This document shows positions 1 to 9,765 of a stretch of DNA of 64,000 nucleotides, one piece after another. The number at the start of each line of letters is the position of its first letter. The stretch's first letter is position 1. The DNA comes from Monoplex corrugatus (lineage: Eukaryota; Mollusca; Gastropoda; Littorinimorpha; Ranellidae). The notes beneath the pieces are model-generated. The model saw nothing but the letters and a program-made list of their open reading frames with translations, ran no database searches and was not told where the DNA came from. The stretch lies in the NCBI GenBank assembly GCA_030674185.1, contig CM060307.1, positions 50,582,883-50,646,882 on the forward strand, written 5' to 3'. A program made the translations under genes and the position numbers.

Positions 1-900
1 TATTAGCTCCCCGTTTGGCAGCCCTATCAACTTTATCATTATAATAAAAAGAACTATGAGAAGGCATCCAGCAGAAAGTAATATCTGTGCCTCTTGAAAA
101 TAAACCATGAATCAAGTGACTAATTTCCAGAATCATTTCAGGTCTTGTTTGTAATTTTGATAATTTAAGAGCCTGAAGTACTGATTTTGAATCGACGCAA
201 AAAAGTATCTGAAAAATTGCCCGAGGAAGACTTATCATAAATTTTAAAGCCATTAATATTGCAAAGAGTTCAGCTATAAAGATAGATTTATCAAGTCCTA
301 TATTGAAAGATTTTTCAATTTTGAGAGCAGGTATTAAAAACGCTGAGCCTGCTTTTCTTTCAATTACTGATCCATCAGTGTAAATTTTCAAGTGATTGGG
401 ATATAAGTCGTCTATATGACATTTAACCTGACTTGCCAGTAAGTTTATATTGTCTTCTTTTTTTAAATTAGTGTGGTGTACGTCAAATTGTGCTCTATGG
501 AGTTCCCAACTGGGTACTGGCGAAAAGGAAGGTCTTATAGATACAGGATCTACGTCTAGATCAATTCCTGAGCCTTTCATGACGTCAGATGTGTATGTTG
601 CAAGTGTGACCTGTGAAGATATTGATTTAGCTCTTTTTGGAAAGTCGGTATCTGATCTCAGTTTAGTTTCTGTTTCTGTGATGTTTTCTACGGTGGTATT
701 TCTTAACAAAAATTTAGTAGAAGCGACTTTCCTTTGCTCTTCAAGTGGTAACAGATCGATTTCATTATATGTACGAATACAGGAAGCATGCATTGGAAGA
801 CCCAGCGCAAGTTTGAAACCTTTACAATCTATGCTCTGTAGTTTTTTTAGTAAGTGTTTCGGTGCACTGAAGAAGATTTCTTGGGCATAGGTTAATTTAG
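1..900 (-). pseudogene. RNase H domain of the I-group LINE
   Basis: Translation of the minus strand continues the RT frame after one TGA codon near 900. It reads about 300 residues, including an IYTDGS segment (RNase H strand 1 with its catalytic Asp), a FAILMALKF helix, a FCVDSKSVLQAL segment, and near the left edge CWMPSHS followed by NDKVDRAAKRGA. These are the standard RNase H1 landmarks found downstream of the RT in I-group LINEs. RNase H would degrade the RNA strand of the RNA-DNA hybrid during target-primed integration. The domain is cut by the window edge. The open frame on the opposite strand at 450-890 is only its antisense shadow. Confidence 0.8.
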
Positions 901-901
901 A

Positions 902-2043
902 TCAAACAAGCGATTTACAAAGATGAACAAGTATTGATGAATCTTGACCCCATGTCTGTTTGCGAACTATTTTTAAGAAATTTAAACTTTTCTGAGCTTT
1001 GGTTAACAAGTATTCAATATGCTGATTCCAAGATAATTTTGCTGTAAGGAAAACTCCTAAGAATTTAATTGATTCGTTAAACTGAAGAAGAGTGTCTCCC
1101 AGTTTGAAAGTGGGAATATTTGCTGGGTTTGCTCCACTATTAAATAAAACTATTTTTGTTTTTTCCAGGGATAGATGCAGTCCATTTTCTACCATGTATT
1201 GTGCTATTTTATCAAGTTCTAATTGGTAACATTTGCGTGTATAATTAATACAGCGCAAAGGAGTTTTCCTTTTCATATTTACCTGCATCCACATGCACAA
1301 ATCGTCAGCATATTGAGCTAAAACTACATGTTTAGATAATTTACTGGGTAAGTCATGCATTAATATCATAAAAAGAAGGGGAGCTATAACGGATCCCTGA
1401 GGGATACCCATTTGAAGAATTCGTTTTGTGGAATATATATATACATTTTCAATCCTCGTTTGAAATACTCTGTTTTCTAGGAAACACTTCACATAGTCAA
1501 AGACGTGACCTGTCAGCCCAATACTTTTACATTTAAATAACAATCGGGAGTGCCACACTTGATCGTATGCTTTAGTTATATCAAAAAATGTAGCTAAAAC
1601 GCATTGACGTCTTGCAAATTGTTGTTTTATGTTATTGTTAGTAGTTAGTTTTGTTAGGATTTCTACTGGTGACCTGCCTTTCCGAAATCCTGCCTGATTT
1701 ACTGGTATTATTTTATTCTTTTCACAACAGTGCATCAATCTCTTTAAGATTATCTTCTCCATTAGTTTACGTACGTGTGATGTTAATGCAATTGGCCTGT
1801 AGTTTTTCAAATCAGTATTACATTTACCTGGTTTTAGTACAGGAACCACTATTGTTTCTTTCCAGTTGTTAGGCATTTTCCCACTATTCCAGCATATTTT
1901 AAATATGTTATGTAGTAAGATTATAAAATTTTCTGGTAAATTTTTCAGCATCTCATTGGAAATTGCATCTGGTCCAACTGATGTCTTTTTACTTGGAATT
2001 GACTGAATGGCATCTTTTAATTCTTGAAGTGTGAGTGATGCAT
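902..2043 (-). pseudogene. Reverse transcriptase domain of the I-group LINE
   Basis: An open frame of 349 codons (902-1951), extendable upstream to about 2043, carries the ordered RT motifs of a non-LTR element: NNWKETIVVPVLKPGK, NYRPIALTS, QAGFRKGRS, FFDITKAYDQVWH (motif A), GIPQGSVIAPLLF (motif B) and AQYADDLCMW (motif C, the YADD catalytic pair). The polymerase core is therefore complete. Translation ends at a TGA exactly where related elements continue into the linker and RNase H, so the copy is inactivated by a nonsense codon. Upstream, the frame is shifted by one base near an A-rich run around 2075-2085. Confidence 0.88.
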
Positions 2044-2836
2044 TTATGTAGTGATTATTGTCAGAGGCAGGATCCTTATATACGTCTTTCTTTTCTTCTC
2101 GTTCCCTATAATTTCTATCAGAACAGGAAGTCCTTCTACACGACAGGCCTCAGCAAACACGTCTGCAAAAGCTTCTGCTTTCTCTAATGAACTAGGAAAA
2201 GGGTTATTTTCTAGCTTTACTGGAATTGATGGCAACTTGATCCCGTTTTTCATTAATTTTAGTTTTTCCCAAATCTTTATCATGTCTTTGTGGTCATTTA
2301 CTTCATATTTACAAAAAGATGTCCAGTATTGTTCTTTGGCTTGCTCTATGATTCTGTTGCACTTAATGTTGGCACTTTTCATCGCTGTATGATTTTCAGG
2401 TGACCTGTTTGCTAAATAGATTTTGTATTTTTCTTTCTTTTCGTTCACTGCCTTTTGACAATCCTCACTTTTTTTTTTTTTTCGACACTGTAAGTTTTGG
2501 AATTGAAATGGTAGCAGCCCTTAAGAGTGAGTTACAGAAAACTGCGTACATTTCGTTTATATTCATTGTTTCAGATAGATCTGTTCTTGTCTTTTCAAGG
2601 ATTGTCTTAAAACTAACTTGGGTAAACTATCTTGTGGTATGGCGTCTATTTCAGTAGTATGGTTTAGGGTAAGACGTATGGGGATGTGATCTGATCCCAA
2701 CAAGTCATTCTCTGTTTGCCACGTGGCGGTTGGGGCTAGGGATGGTGAGATTAAAGTAAGGTCGATAGCTGTGGTGGGTCTGTGCGTTGGTATATCGGGG
2801 ATCCGGGTAACGTGTCCGTTGTTAAGTAAATATAAA
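2044..2836 (-). pseudogene. Endonuclease C-terminus and linker of the I-group LINE
   Basis: The minus-strand translation from about 2836 reads LLNNGHVTRIPD, HRPTTAIDLTLISPSL and NDLLGSDHIPIRL, the C-terminal part of an APE-type endonuclease (the GSDHIPI segment holds the conserved Ser-Asp-His). A linker rich in charged residues follows (2448-2044). The reading frame breaks near 2450-2480, at a run of thymines, and again near 2080. The N-terminal half of the same domain lies 3.8 kb away at 6679-6789, on the far side of the inserted element. Confidence 0.75.
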
Positions 2837-2838
2837 TA

Positions 2839-2930
2839 TAAGGAGTTCAGGGCCGAAACACTTGTCTAAAGGGGGTTACTTCTCTGAAGACCTTCTGTTG
2901 TCTAGCTCTCCCTAGAGTTTCTTTCTACCT
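2839..2930 (+). repeat. Upstream copy of the 92-bp terminal repeat
   Basis: This stretch is identical, base for base as read by eye, to 6583-6674, the last 92 bp of the element. It lies directly before the element's unique 5' sequence, which begins GTACATGG at 2931. Only one extra base separates it from the target-site duplication on its left. Confidence 0.92.
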
Positions 2931-3164
2931 GTACATGGTCAATCCATTGACTTCCAGGAATAGTTCGGAGGACATTCGGGAAAGACCGAACGACACTGGG
3001 AAAGACTAGATCTGCGGGCTTTGTGGGTTGGCTTCCCACCTTGCCTTTGATAACATGCCACGAGTTCCATTAATGAAAGATGCTCCCAGGATTCACCGAA
3101 AGGGGGAGAGAATGATGAATCCATCGGCACTGACTCCATCACAACTGGAAACGCACAACGGATC

Positions 3165-3896
3165 ATGATTAATGACCAGATGGAATTTCCGTGTGCGTGT
3201 GGAAGGAGATTCACCACCAAACGCGGCATGAAGATCCACAGGACAAAAATAGGCTGTTTGAAGACTCATACGAACCAGCAACAGCGCACTGCGATAGCAG
3301 GTGAGACGTTGGATGACCAAGGCCAAGAACTAAACCATAGTGCCAAGGACATCCACGCTGATGGTTCTGGTGCGGATTTTGCACAAGCTCTTAACGCCAA
3401 ACGTGAAAAACTCAATTTGCCGCCTGCTGGTGCAAAAGAACAATGGGAGAAATTAGATGAGGAACTTGTCCTTAAGCTGAATGCGCTAATAGGGAACAGT
3501 ACGCTGGAACACAAACTTGACACATATGGAGACATCCTATACTCTATCTGCAGGGACACTTATGGAGTGAAGCAGCCAAAGACAAAAACGCCTCCCCAGA
3601 AATCCAGAAGACAGCAACAGATGGAGAGCATCCGGAGGGAGAAAAGGAAGCTTAAAAAGCGAATGAAAACTGCCTCAGAATTCGAGAAGCAAGGGCTCCT
3701 GGAACTCTGGAAAGATCTGAAAGCAAAACACAATGCTCTCAGCAAAGTGGAATCAGCAAGGCGAAGAAAGAGCAAAAAGAAGAAGACTCAAGATCGTTTC
3801 TTCAAAGATCCCTTTGACTTTGCAAGAAAGCTGTTTGAACAACCCAAATCAGGGACTCTCACAGTGGGCAAGGAAACCCTAGAGCATGCAATCTAA
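3165..3896 (+). CDS. N-terminal region of the RLE LINE polyprotein (zinc finger, basic linker)
   Basis: The start is taken at the ATG at 3165; an upstream ATG at 3115 is in another frame and stops within 20 codons. Residues 7-28 hold PCACGRRF, an RGMKIH helix and a closing Cys, a CxC...HxxxxxC finger of the kind used by R2-type elements to bind DNA. After it come an acidic and glutamine-rich segment and a strongly basic stretch rich in Lys and Arg (about residues 145-210), typical of the nucleic-acid-binding linker before the RT. The frame ends at 3896. The next frame continues LRETYSDSQREAPL, so a single-base change near 3890 splits what was one ORF. Confidence 0.75.
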   Translation: MINDQMEFPCACGRRFTTKRGMKIHRTKIGCLKTHTNQQQRTAIAGETLDDQGQELNHSAKDIHADGSGADFAQALNAKREKLNLPPAGAKEQWEKLDEELVLKLNALIGNSTLEHKLDTYGDILYSICRDTYGVKQPKTKTPPQKSRRQQQMESIRREKRKLKKRMKTASEFEKQGLLELWKDLKAKHNALSKVESARRRKSKKKKTQDRFFKDPFDFARKLFEQPKSGTLTVGKETLEHAI

Positions 3897-5842
3897 GGGA
3901 AACATATTCCGATTCTCAGCGCGAGGCACCACTTGAAATCCAGAATCTGGTCTGGCCTGCAGCGCCAGAAGGAAAATTCAATAACAAACCACCAACACTG
4001 GATGAAGTGAAGAACGTAGTAAAGAAAGCCAAAGCCAAGTCAGCACCTGGACCAAACGGAATACCATACCTGCTCTACAAGAAATGCCCAAAAGTGCTCG
4101 AGTGGCTCCACAAGATGATTCGATCAGCATGGAGGAACCAGAAGATCAGCGACCAATGGATGAGAGCTGAGGGAGTGTACATTCCGAAGGAGCAGAACTC
4201 CAGCAGCATCAACCAGTTCAGGCCAATATCACTTCTGAACGTCGAGGGGAAAATCTTCTTCTCTGTTATGGCAGCAAGATTGACAAAATACCTGACTGAA
4301 AACAAGTATCTGGATATGTCAGTCCAAAAGGGAGGCATACCAGGAATGCCTGGATGCTTGGAACATGCCACGTTGATTTGGGATGCCATCCAAAAAGCAA
4401 GAACAGAGAAGAGAGACATTGACGTAGTTTGGCTTGATCTGGCGAATGCATATGGATCAGTTCCACACGATATGATCCAGCTGGCTCTTGAAATGTATTA
4501 CATCCCAGAAAACATCCGAACAATGCTGAGGAAGTATTTCCAAGGGTTCTCAATGCGGTTCTCTACCAAAGAATACACCACGGACTGGATAGACCTAGAG
4601 GTGGGCATTGCAATGGGCTGTGCAATCTCTCCCATACTGTTCGTGTTGGCAATGGAAGTCATCTTGAAAGCTGCAATGAAGAGTTCAGGTCCAGTGAATC
4701 TGGGAGATGGATACCAGATGCCTCCTCTGAAAGCTTTCATGGATGACACAACAGTCTTGTCCACGGATGAGGAAGAGACACACCAAATCTTAAAGCAGCT
4801 GGATGAGCTGGTGGCCTCTTCAAGAATGAGGTTCAAACCAAAGAAATCCCGAAGTCTCTCACTGCGAAAAGGAAAAGTGGCAGATTCAGTCGAATTCATG
4901 GTAGCCAACCAAGCCATCCCCACTGTCACAGAAGAGCCAGTAAAAAGTCTCGGAAGATGGTATGATGACTCCCTGAAAGACACACAAAGGGGATGTGAAA
5001 CCAAGCAAACAGCAGAAGAAGGCCTGAAGAAAATAGATAACTGCGGACTGCCAGGCAAATACAAAGTCTGGTGTCTACAGTTCATGCTGATACCAAAGTT
5101 GCTGTGGCCACTGCTAATCTATGACATTTGCACCAGCACAGTGGAAGCAATGGAAGCCAAAATCAACAAATACACAAGAAAATGGCTCGGTGTCCCACCT
5201 GGTCTCACTGATGTTGCATTCTACTGTCATCAAGCAATGCTGAAGCTACCTCTCAAATCCATAGTGGAGGAATACAAAGTTGGAAAAGCAAGACTGTTGA
5301 GCATGCTGGAGGAATCGAAAGACAATATCGTGAGATCAGTTCAGCCAAAGCTGAGAACTGGCAAAAAATGGAAAGTCCAAGAGGCTGTAAACAATGCCAA
5401 GAGAAACCTCAGCATCAAAGAAATAATTGGACACACGCAAACCAACAGACAGGGACTGGGAGCAACAAAAATGCAGTGGTGGTCCAAAGCCAAAGGGAAG
5501 GAAAAAAGAGACATGATCATACAGGAGTTGAAGAAAGAAGAAGATGTCAAAAGAGTGCAGAAGGCAGTCCAGCAAAGTCAACAGGGGCAATGGACAACAT
5601 GGGACAGTGCACTCCAAAGAAGTCTCAGCTGGAACGATATGTGGCACATGGCTCCTCTAAGGATAAGCTTCCTCCTCAGATCTGTATATGACCTGCTCCC
5701 CTCGAATGCAAACTTAGTGAAATGGGGGAAATCAGATGACCCAGCATGTCCGCTCTGTCAGAAGAAACAAACAGTGGAACATGTCCTAAGCTCTTGCAAA
5801 GTAGCGCTAGCCCAAGGAAGGTATACATGGAGGCACAACTAA
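3897..5842 (+). CDS. Reverse transcriptase and CCHC knuckle of the RLE LINE
   Basis: About 640 codons, open from roughly 3893 with no ATG needed because it continues the upstream ORF. RT landmarks in order are KSAPGPNGIPY, RPISLLNVEGKIFF, KGGIPGMPGCLEHA, VVWLDLANAYGSVPH (motif A), GIAMGCAISPILF (motif B) and FMDDTTVLS (motif C, with MDD catalytic residues), then the thumb with SLGRWYDDSL. Near the end CPLCQKKQTVEHVLSSC forms a CX2CX7HX4C knuckle, as in R2-type proteins upstream of the endonuclease. Translation stops at TAA 5840-5842, but the same frame continues into the RLE, so a C-to-T change of a CAA codon is the simplest explanation. Confidence 0.85.
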
Positions 5843-6412
5843 GTTCTGAAAGTGATCACAGACGTGGTTAGCGAAAAAACCATGACCCCAAACGCACCAA
5901 TTGCTATGACAACGTTCTACAAAGCAGGAGGGAAACAGGTCTGGCCCGAAATTGCTATGACATCCAGCACATTGCCAAAGGGTCTTCTGGATGGAGCAGT
6001 CGACTGGGAGTGTACAGCAGACCTCCCAGAGTGGAGAAATTACCCAGATGTCATCAGCAAGACAGGCATGAGACCAGACATCGCTCTCCACTCTGACTCC
6101 TCGAAACAAGTGATTCTGATAGAACTCACTGTGCCATACGAAAGCAGAATGGAAGAAGCACATATCTACAAGACTGAAAAATACGCCGGTCTTGCCAGCA
6201 CCCTGAAGAAAGCAGGTCTGCGGGTCAAAATCTTCGCCATAGAGGTCGGGGCAAGAGGGTTTGTGGGCACCTCCGCTTATGATCTCATGAAACAACTCGC
6301 CATTTCTGGGAAGAAGAGGACTAGAGCCCTTAAAGCGATGGCAGAGACAGCAGAAAGGAGCTCAAGCTGGATCTGGGCAAGGAGGAACCAAAGTGGACTT
6401 CATAAGGATTAA
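5843..6412 (+). CDS. Restriction-like endonuclease domain of the RLE LINE
   Basis: This segment is in the same frame as the RT, downstream of the TAA at 5842. RPDIALHSDSSKQVILIELTVPYE carries the PD-X12-E core of the PD-(D/E)XK nuclease fold, followed by the helix with KTEKYAGL. R2-type enzymes use this domain to nick the target and prime reverse transcription. The ORF ends at TAA 6410-6412 after a Trp- and Arg-containing tail (SSWIWARRNQ), which is usual for the family. The domain core looks intact. Confidence 0.82.
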   Translation, partial: VLKVITDVVSEKTMTPNAPIAMTTFYKAGGKQVWPEIAMTSSTLPKGLLDGAVDWECTADLPEWRNYPDVISKTGMRPDIALHSDSSKQVILIELTVPYESRMEEAHIYKTEKYAGLASTLKKAGLRVKIFAIEVGARGFVGTSAYDLMKQLAISGKKRTRALKAMAETAERSSSWIWARRNQSGLHKD

Positions 6413-6431
6413 ATTCCCTACAGATGATGTC

Positions 6432-6510
6432 TGCCCCGTTAGCACATTGGTAAAACCGCGTACCGCAGTTCTGAAGCGCAGAATCGCCCAGGTTCGCTCC
6501 CTGGCATGGG
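6432..6510 (+). other. tRNA-like module in the 3' UTR of the RLE LINE
   Basis: It contains a type-2 RNA polymerase III promoter pattern: an A box TAGCACATTGG (6440-6450) and a B box GGTTCGCTCCC (6491-6501, one base from GGTTCGANNCC). CCAGG and CCTGG form a perfect five-base T-arm stem around a seven-base TTCGCTC loop. CGC and GCG flank an anticodon-like loop. The acceptor stem pairs only partly and no CCA follows, so it is not a working tRNA gene. A run of nine A residues comes directly after it, so it may be a captured tRNA-derived retroposon or a structured RNA element of the LINE. Confidence 0.65.
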
Positions 6511-6582
6511 AAAAAAAAATAGACAACAGCAGAAGGGCATCCAGGAGTCATGAGCTGGATGTGGCCCGGCCCCCCGAGAGTG

Positions 6583-6674
6583 TAAGGAGTTCAGGGCCGA
6601 AACACTTGTCTAAAGGGGGTTACTTCTCTGAAGACCTTCTGTTGTCTAGCTCTCCCTAGAGTTTCTTTCTACCT
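6583..6674 (+). repeat. Downstream copy of the 92-bp terminal repeat (element 3' end)
   Basis: The true 3' terminus of the RLE-type element, ending CTTTCTACCT immediately before the AAAT duplication. It matches 2839-2930 without a visible mismatch, at an offset of 3744 bp. Confidence 0.92.
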
Positions 6675-6785
6675 AAATTGGAATCTACAATATTGTCAAT
6701 CAACCTGTTGCTTGTTATGTTTGTACAATACTTTTCCCAAAATGGGGCATGCGCATTAAAATCACCTCCAATTATCCACTTGTCG

Positions 6786-6790
<5 letters not shown>
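6675..6790 (-). pseudogene. Endonuclease N-terminal half of the I-group LINE (displaced by nested insertion)
   Basis: Minus-strand translation gives DDKWIIGGDFNAHAPFWE followed by NRLIDNIVDSNL. GGDFNAH is the signature of the APE-like endonuclease. Its last codons (SNL) join in frame with LYLLNNG at 2836 when the 2838-6674 insert is removed, which reconstitutes a continuous domain. The segment is truncated at 6789 by a long TG repeat, so the start of the endonuclease and everything 5' of it are missing. Confidence 0.8.
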
Positions 6791-6840
<50 letters not shown>

Positions 6841-6964
6841 TGTGTGTGATGTGTGTGTGTGGTGTGTGTGTGTGGTGTGTGTGTGTGAATGTGTGTGTGT
6901 GTGTGTGTGGTGTGTGTGTGTGAATGTGTGTGTGTGTGTTAGTGTGTGTGTGTTAGTGTTAGTG

Positions 6965-7043
<79 letters not shown>

Positions 7044-7080
7044 TGAATGTGCGTGTGCGTGTGCTGTGTGTGTGTGTGTG
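6789..7080. repeat. TG-rich compound microsatellite
   Basis: About 290 bp of (TG)n interrupted by GGTG, AATG and TTAG variants. It marks the point where the I-group LINE endonuclease sequence ends. The open frames across it encode only Cys-Val or His-Thr repeats. Confidence 0.97.
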
Positions 7081-7336
7081 CAAAGAAAGTTAAGCTGATC
7101 ACCTGTCACGCGTCACTCTTGATGATAGACACTGATACTTTGATAGTCGCACAGCTATGTACCTGCAAACACCTGATCTTTTCACAACACCAAAGTCTTC
7201 ATTGTACACATGATGCATACATGTACCTTTCCCCACGTACCGTTGTTCGATGATTCATTGTCCACGACTGGCGCACAAAAAACATGCTCTACCCCTACAT
7301 CAAAGAAAAAAAATCTGAAGGTGGTAGCTTCTGTGA

Positions 7337-7350
7337 GTGTGTGGTGTGTG

Positions 7351-7409
<59 letters not shown>

Positions 7410-7435
7410 TGTGTGTGTGTCTGTGTGTCTGTGTG
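7337..7435. repeat. (TG)n microsatellite
   Basis: About 100 bp of TG with TCTG variants, followed by a short second TG run at 7455-7472. The interval 7081-7336 is unique sequence with no gene signal. Confidence 0.95.
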
Positions 7436-7764
7436 TACATAAGTGTATACATAGTGTGTGTGTGTGTGTGTGCATGCACATATATTGTACATTTGTATAT
7501 TATATAACTATAGTTTTATCTGACACAGATCTGTCTGTGTGTCTGTGTTTACTAAATACTAAAAGAAGAAAAAATAAAATGAAAAGGGAAAATATAGAAA
7601 AAGACTGAATCAGCAAGTCATAAGTCAGTATGTCATAATAATACTGAATAAGAAAAAAAATCGCCAATTTACAAAATTTACTCCAGTAAAATACTAACCA
7701 ACTGCAAATCACAACAACAATGACAAACTGCCACAGCCAGCAAAAAGCCTTCATCAGCTGGCCA

Positions 7765-8005
7765 CACAAATTAATTCTATGTTACATCACAGTTGTGACA
7801 TATACAGCAACCATGATCTTAATGAATTCATTTCCCAAAGCGGGACTGAGTTGGTCTCACACACTGACATAAAACAGATTGATAGCTTGCCAACGTCTAG
7901 CTGGCAACAGAAATTAATTCCACATTACATCGCAGTTGTGACATGCTGAGCATCCATGATATTTATGAATTCATTTCCCAAAGCTGGACGAGTTGGTTAC
8001 ACACG
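7765..8005. repeat. Imperfect tandem duplication, about 133-bp unit
   Basis: Two adjacent units share TTAATTC, ACATTACATC, CAGTTGTGACAT, CCATGAT and TGAATTCATTTCCCAAAG in the same order (first unit about 7770-7860, second 7910-8000). A third, weaker relative occurs at 8970-9035 (CCATGATCCTAATAAATC, TTTCCCAATGAAGGACT). No coding or structural RNA signal was seen. Confidence 0.8.
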
Positions 8006-8138
8006 TAGAAAACAGACAGTAGATTAGCAACACATTGAACTTCTGACAGCCTCAGCATTAGTTCCTTCTTGTTTTGCCAGACTAATGTCTCTACATCTTG
8101 AAATACTGTTGTTGCAAGTTAAAGATATTGCGTTTGGT

Positions 8139-8640
8139 AAATAATACTGCACTTTATATACTGACAGTTTGCTCCTAATTTCAGTACTACTAACAAGATG
8201 CGAGCATATTCTTTTCTTTTGTTGTTTCAATACTGGACACTTTTTGTTTATTCTACAGTGTTACATCTCTGTTTAGAATAATTCATAAGCTGGTTGCCTA
8301 ATACTACAACTTTTTCCAGCTGGCTGATTCTTGATAAAGCTGTGGACTTGATTTCATGTCTTGCCAGTGCAAATACTGTACTTTATATACTGACAGTTTG
8401 CTCCTAACTTCTGTACTACTGACAAGATGTGTGCATACATGTATATATTCTTTTCTTTTGTTGTTTCAATACTGGACTTTTTTTTTTTTTAATTCTACAG
8501 TGTTACATCTCTGTTCAGAATAATTCATAAGCTGGTTGCCTAATAGTAATACTACAACTTTTTCCAGCTGGTTGACGCTTGATAAAGTTGTGGACTTGAT
8601 TTCATGTCTTGCCAGTGCAAAGTGGTTTTGCACAGGCTGA
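8139..8640. repeat. Tandem duplication, about 230-250-bp unit
   Basis: Copy 1 (about 8139-8372) and copy 2 (about 8371-8622) share long stretches such as CTTTATATACTGACAGTTTG, TTTTGTTGTTTCAATACTGG, TTCATAAGCTGGTTGCCTAA and TTTCATGTCTTGCCAGTGCA. The offset grows from 229 to 249 bp through small insertions in copy 2. From 8640 to 9300 I see only unique noncoding sequence. Confidence 0.9.
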
Positions 8641-9304
8641 GGGAGTGTGCTGGTGCCAGATAATTGCTGCCAGATTTGGGTGGGGTGCATATATATGGAA
8701 CTGTCTAATAACAATGAACCCTTCTTCAACAAACTCCAAATTACAAAATCTAAAGGTCTATACTACTCATACATTAGCAGTTTCTGTTTTTCTACTAACA
8801 CCGATTTGTTGCACCACTGAACTGAAGCTAAAATAACACCACAGCAACATTATTCAGCTCTGAATGCTCATGAGCCTTAGTCACAGTGAGGTATCACAAA
8901 AACAATGTGACACAGCTAGTTGACCTAGTCTCTCTCTTAGTGTTACACGGATGTATGTCTCTGGTCCCACATCATCATCATCTTCAGTATCCATGATCCT
9001 AATAAATCTATTTCCCAATGAAGGACTGGCTTAGTCCTACTTCAGATTGGCATGCATGTCCAAATAGTTGATGTGTTTCTATGGAAATGGTTGAGATTGA
9101 TGAACCCGTCTGTCTTATCCATCAAGTGCTGGGAATATACTGCTACTGCTATCCATCTTCATTAGACCATCACATTACAATTTATACACTGATCTAGATT
9201 AACATTACACCACAGATATGTAAGCATATATACATCAATGGTCTGCACTTTCAGTATAAAAGATTCTATTTCCAATGAAAGGTATACATGTTTCACTGTG
9301 TTTA

Positions 9305-9560
9305 GGTTAATTTGTTTTGTTTTTTTGTTTTGTTTTGTTTTGCTTTGTTTTTGTTTTGTTTTGTTTTGTTTTGTGTGGTCTATTTGTTCTTGTTGTTGTT
9401 GTTGTTGTTTTTTGGTTGGTTGGTTGGTTGGCTGGTTGAATGAATAGGGTTTTGTTCGTTTGTTTTGGGAATTCTTTCTTTCTTTCTTTCTTTCTTCTTT
9501 TGGGTTTTCCTTTGTTGTTGGTTTTTGTTGTTGCTGTTGTTGATTTTCTAAATTTGATCT
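9305..9560. repeat. T-rich simple sequence (TTTTG, TTG, GGTT, TTTC units)
   Basis: Successive short-period tracts: TTTTG pentamers at about 9310-9375, GTT triplets, GGTT tetramers near 9410-9435, then TTTC tetramers near 9475-9497. Both strands stay open only because of base composition. Confidence 0.9.
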
Positions 9561-9654
9561 TATCATAATATGGGATGGTTTTTCCATGTTATAACATTTC
9601 ACAAATAATTTTTTTTGTGCCAAATCATGATTGGTTAGCGTTTGTGTTTTATTG

Positions 9655-9765
9655 TGTTGTGTTGTGTGGTGTTGTGCTGTGCTGTGCTGTGCTGTGCTGT
9701 GCTGTGCTGTGCTGTGCTGTGCTGTGCTGTGCTGTGTTGTGCTGAATTGTGTTGTGCTGTAAAGT
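9655..9765. repeat. (TGTGC)n pentanucleotide repeat
   Basis: About 16 tandem copies of the five-base unit TGTGC, with TGTGT variants at both ends. Confidence 0.93.

Larger units (their letters stand above)
2838..6674 (+). mobile_element. Hero/R2-like non-LTR retrotransposon (RT + restriction-like endonuclease)
   Basis: A 3.8-kb plus-strand element nested in the I-group LINE. It encodes in order an N-terminal zinc finger, an RT, a CCHC knuckle and a restriction-like endonuclease (RLE), the architecture of the R2/NeSL/Hero superfamily. The KGGIPGMPGCLEHA segment before RT motif A recalls Hero-type proteins as I remember them, so the clade is tentative. Flanks show AAAT on both sides (2834-2837 and 6675-6678), a likely target-site duplication. 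The coding region has one frameshift near 3890 and one stop at 5840-5842. The terminal 92 bp occur at both ends. Confidence 0.82.
1..6790 (-). mobile_element. I-group non-LTR retrotransposon (EN-RT-RNase H), interrupted
   Basis: One LINE read on the minus strand. It runs from an endonuclease segment (about 6790 down to 6679) through the endonuclease C-terminus (2835 to 2450), the RT (about 2040 to 902) and RNase H (about 900 to 1), and leaves the window at the left edge. The RT followed by an RNase H with the WMPSHS and DKVDRAAKRG motifs places it in the I group (I/Nimb-like); the exact clade is not certain. A second element (2838-6674) splits it inside the endonuclease. Its 5' part is lost at a long TG tract at 6789. 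It carries a nonsense codon near 900 and a frameshift near 2080, so it is a dead copy. Confidence 0.85.

Noticed and set aside
450..890. 146-codon plus-strand open frame
   Set aside because: It is antisense to the RNase H and linker region of the minus-strand I-group LINE, which carries the recognisable motifs.
6432..6510. A functional tRNA gene
   Set aside because: The acceptor stem pairs only partly, the anticodon arm is irregular and the sequence lies in a LINE 3' UTR. It is described as tRNA-like only.
2839..6674. LTR retrotransposon interpretation of the 92-bp terminal repeats
   Set aside because: The element encodes a non-LTR RT with a restriction-like endonuclease, and has no protease, integrase or primer-binding site. 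The repeats lack TG...CA ends.
6772..7093. Open frames of Cys-Val or His-Thr repeats, here and at every other TG/CA tract (for example 27204-27515, 42295-42822 and 49537-50025)
   Set aside because: They are translations of dinucleotide repeats, open in several frames on both strands, with no flanking coding signal.
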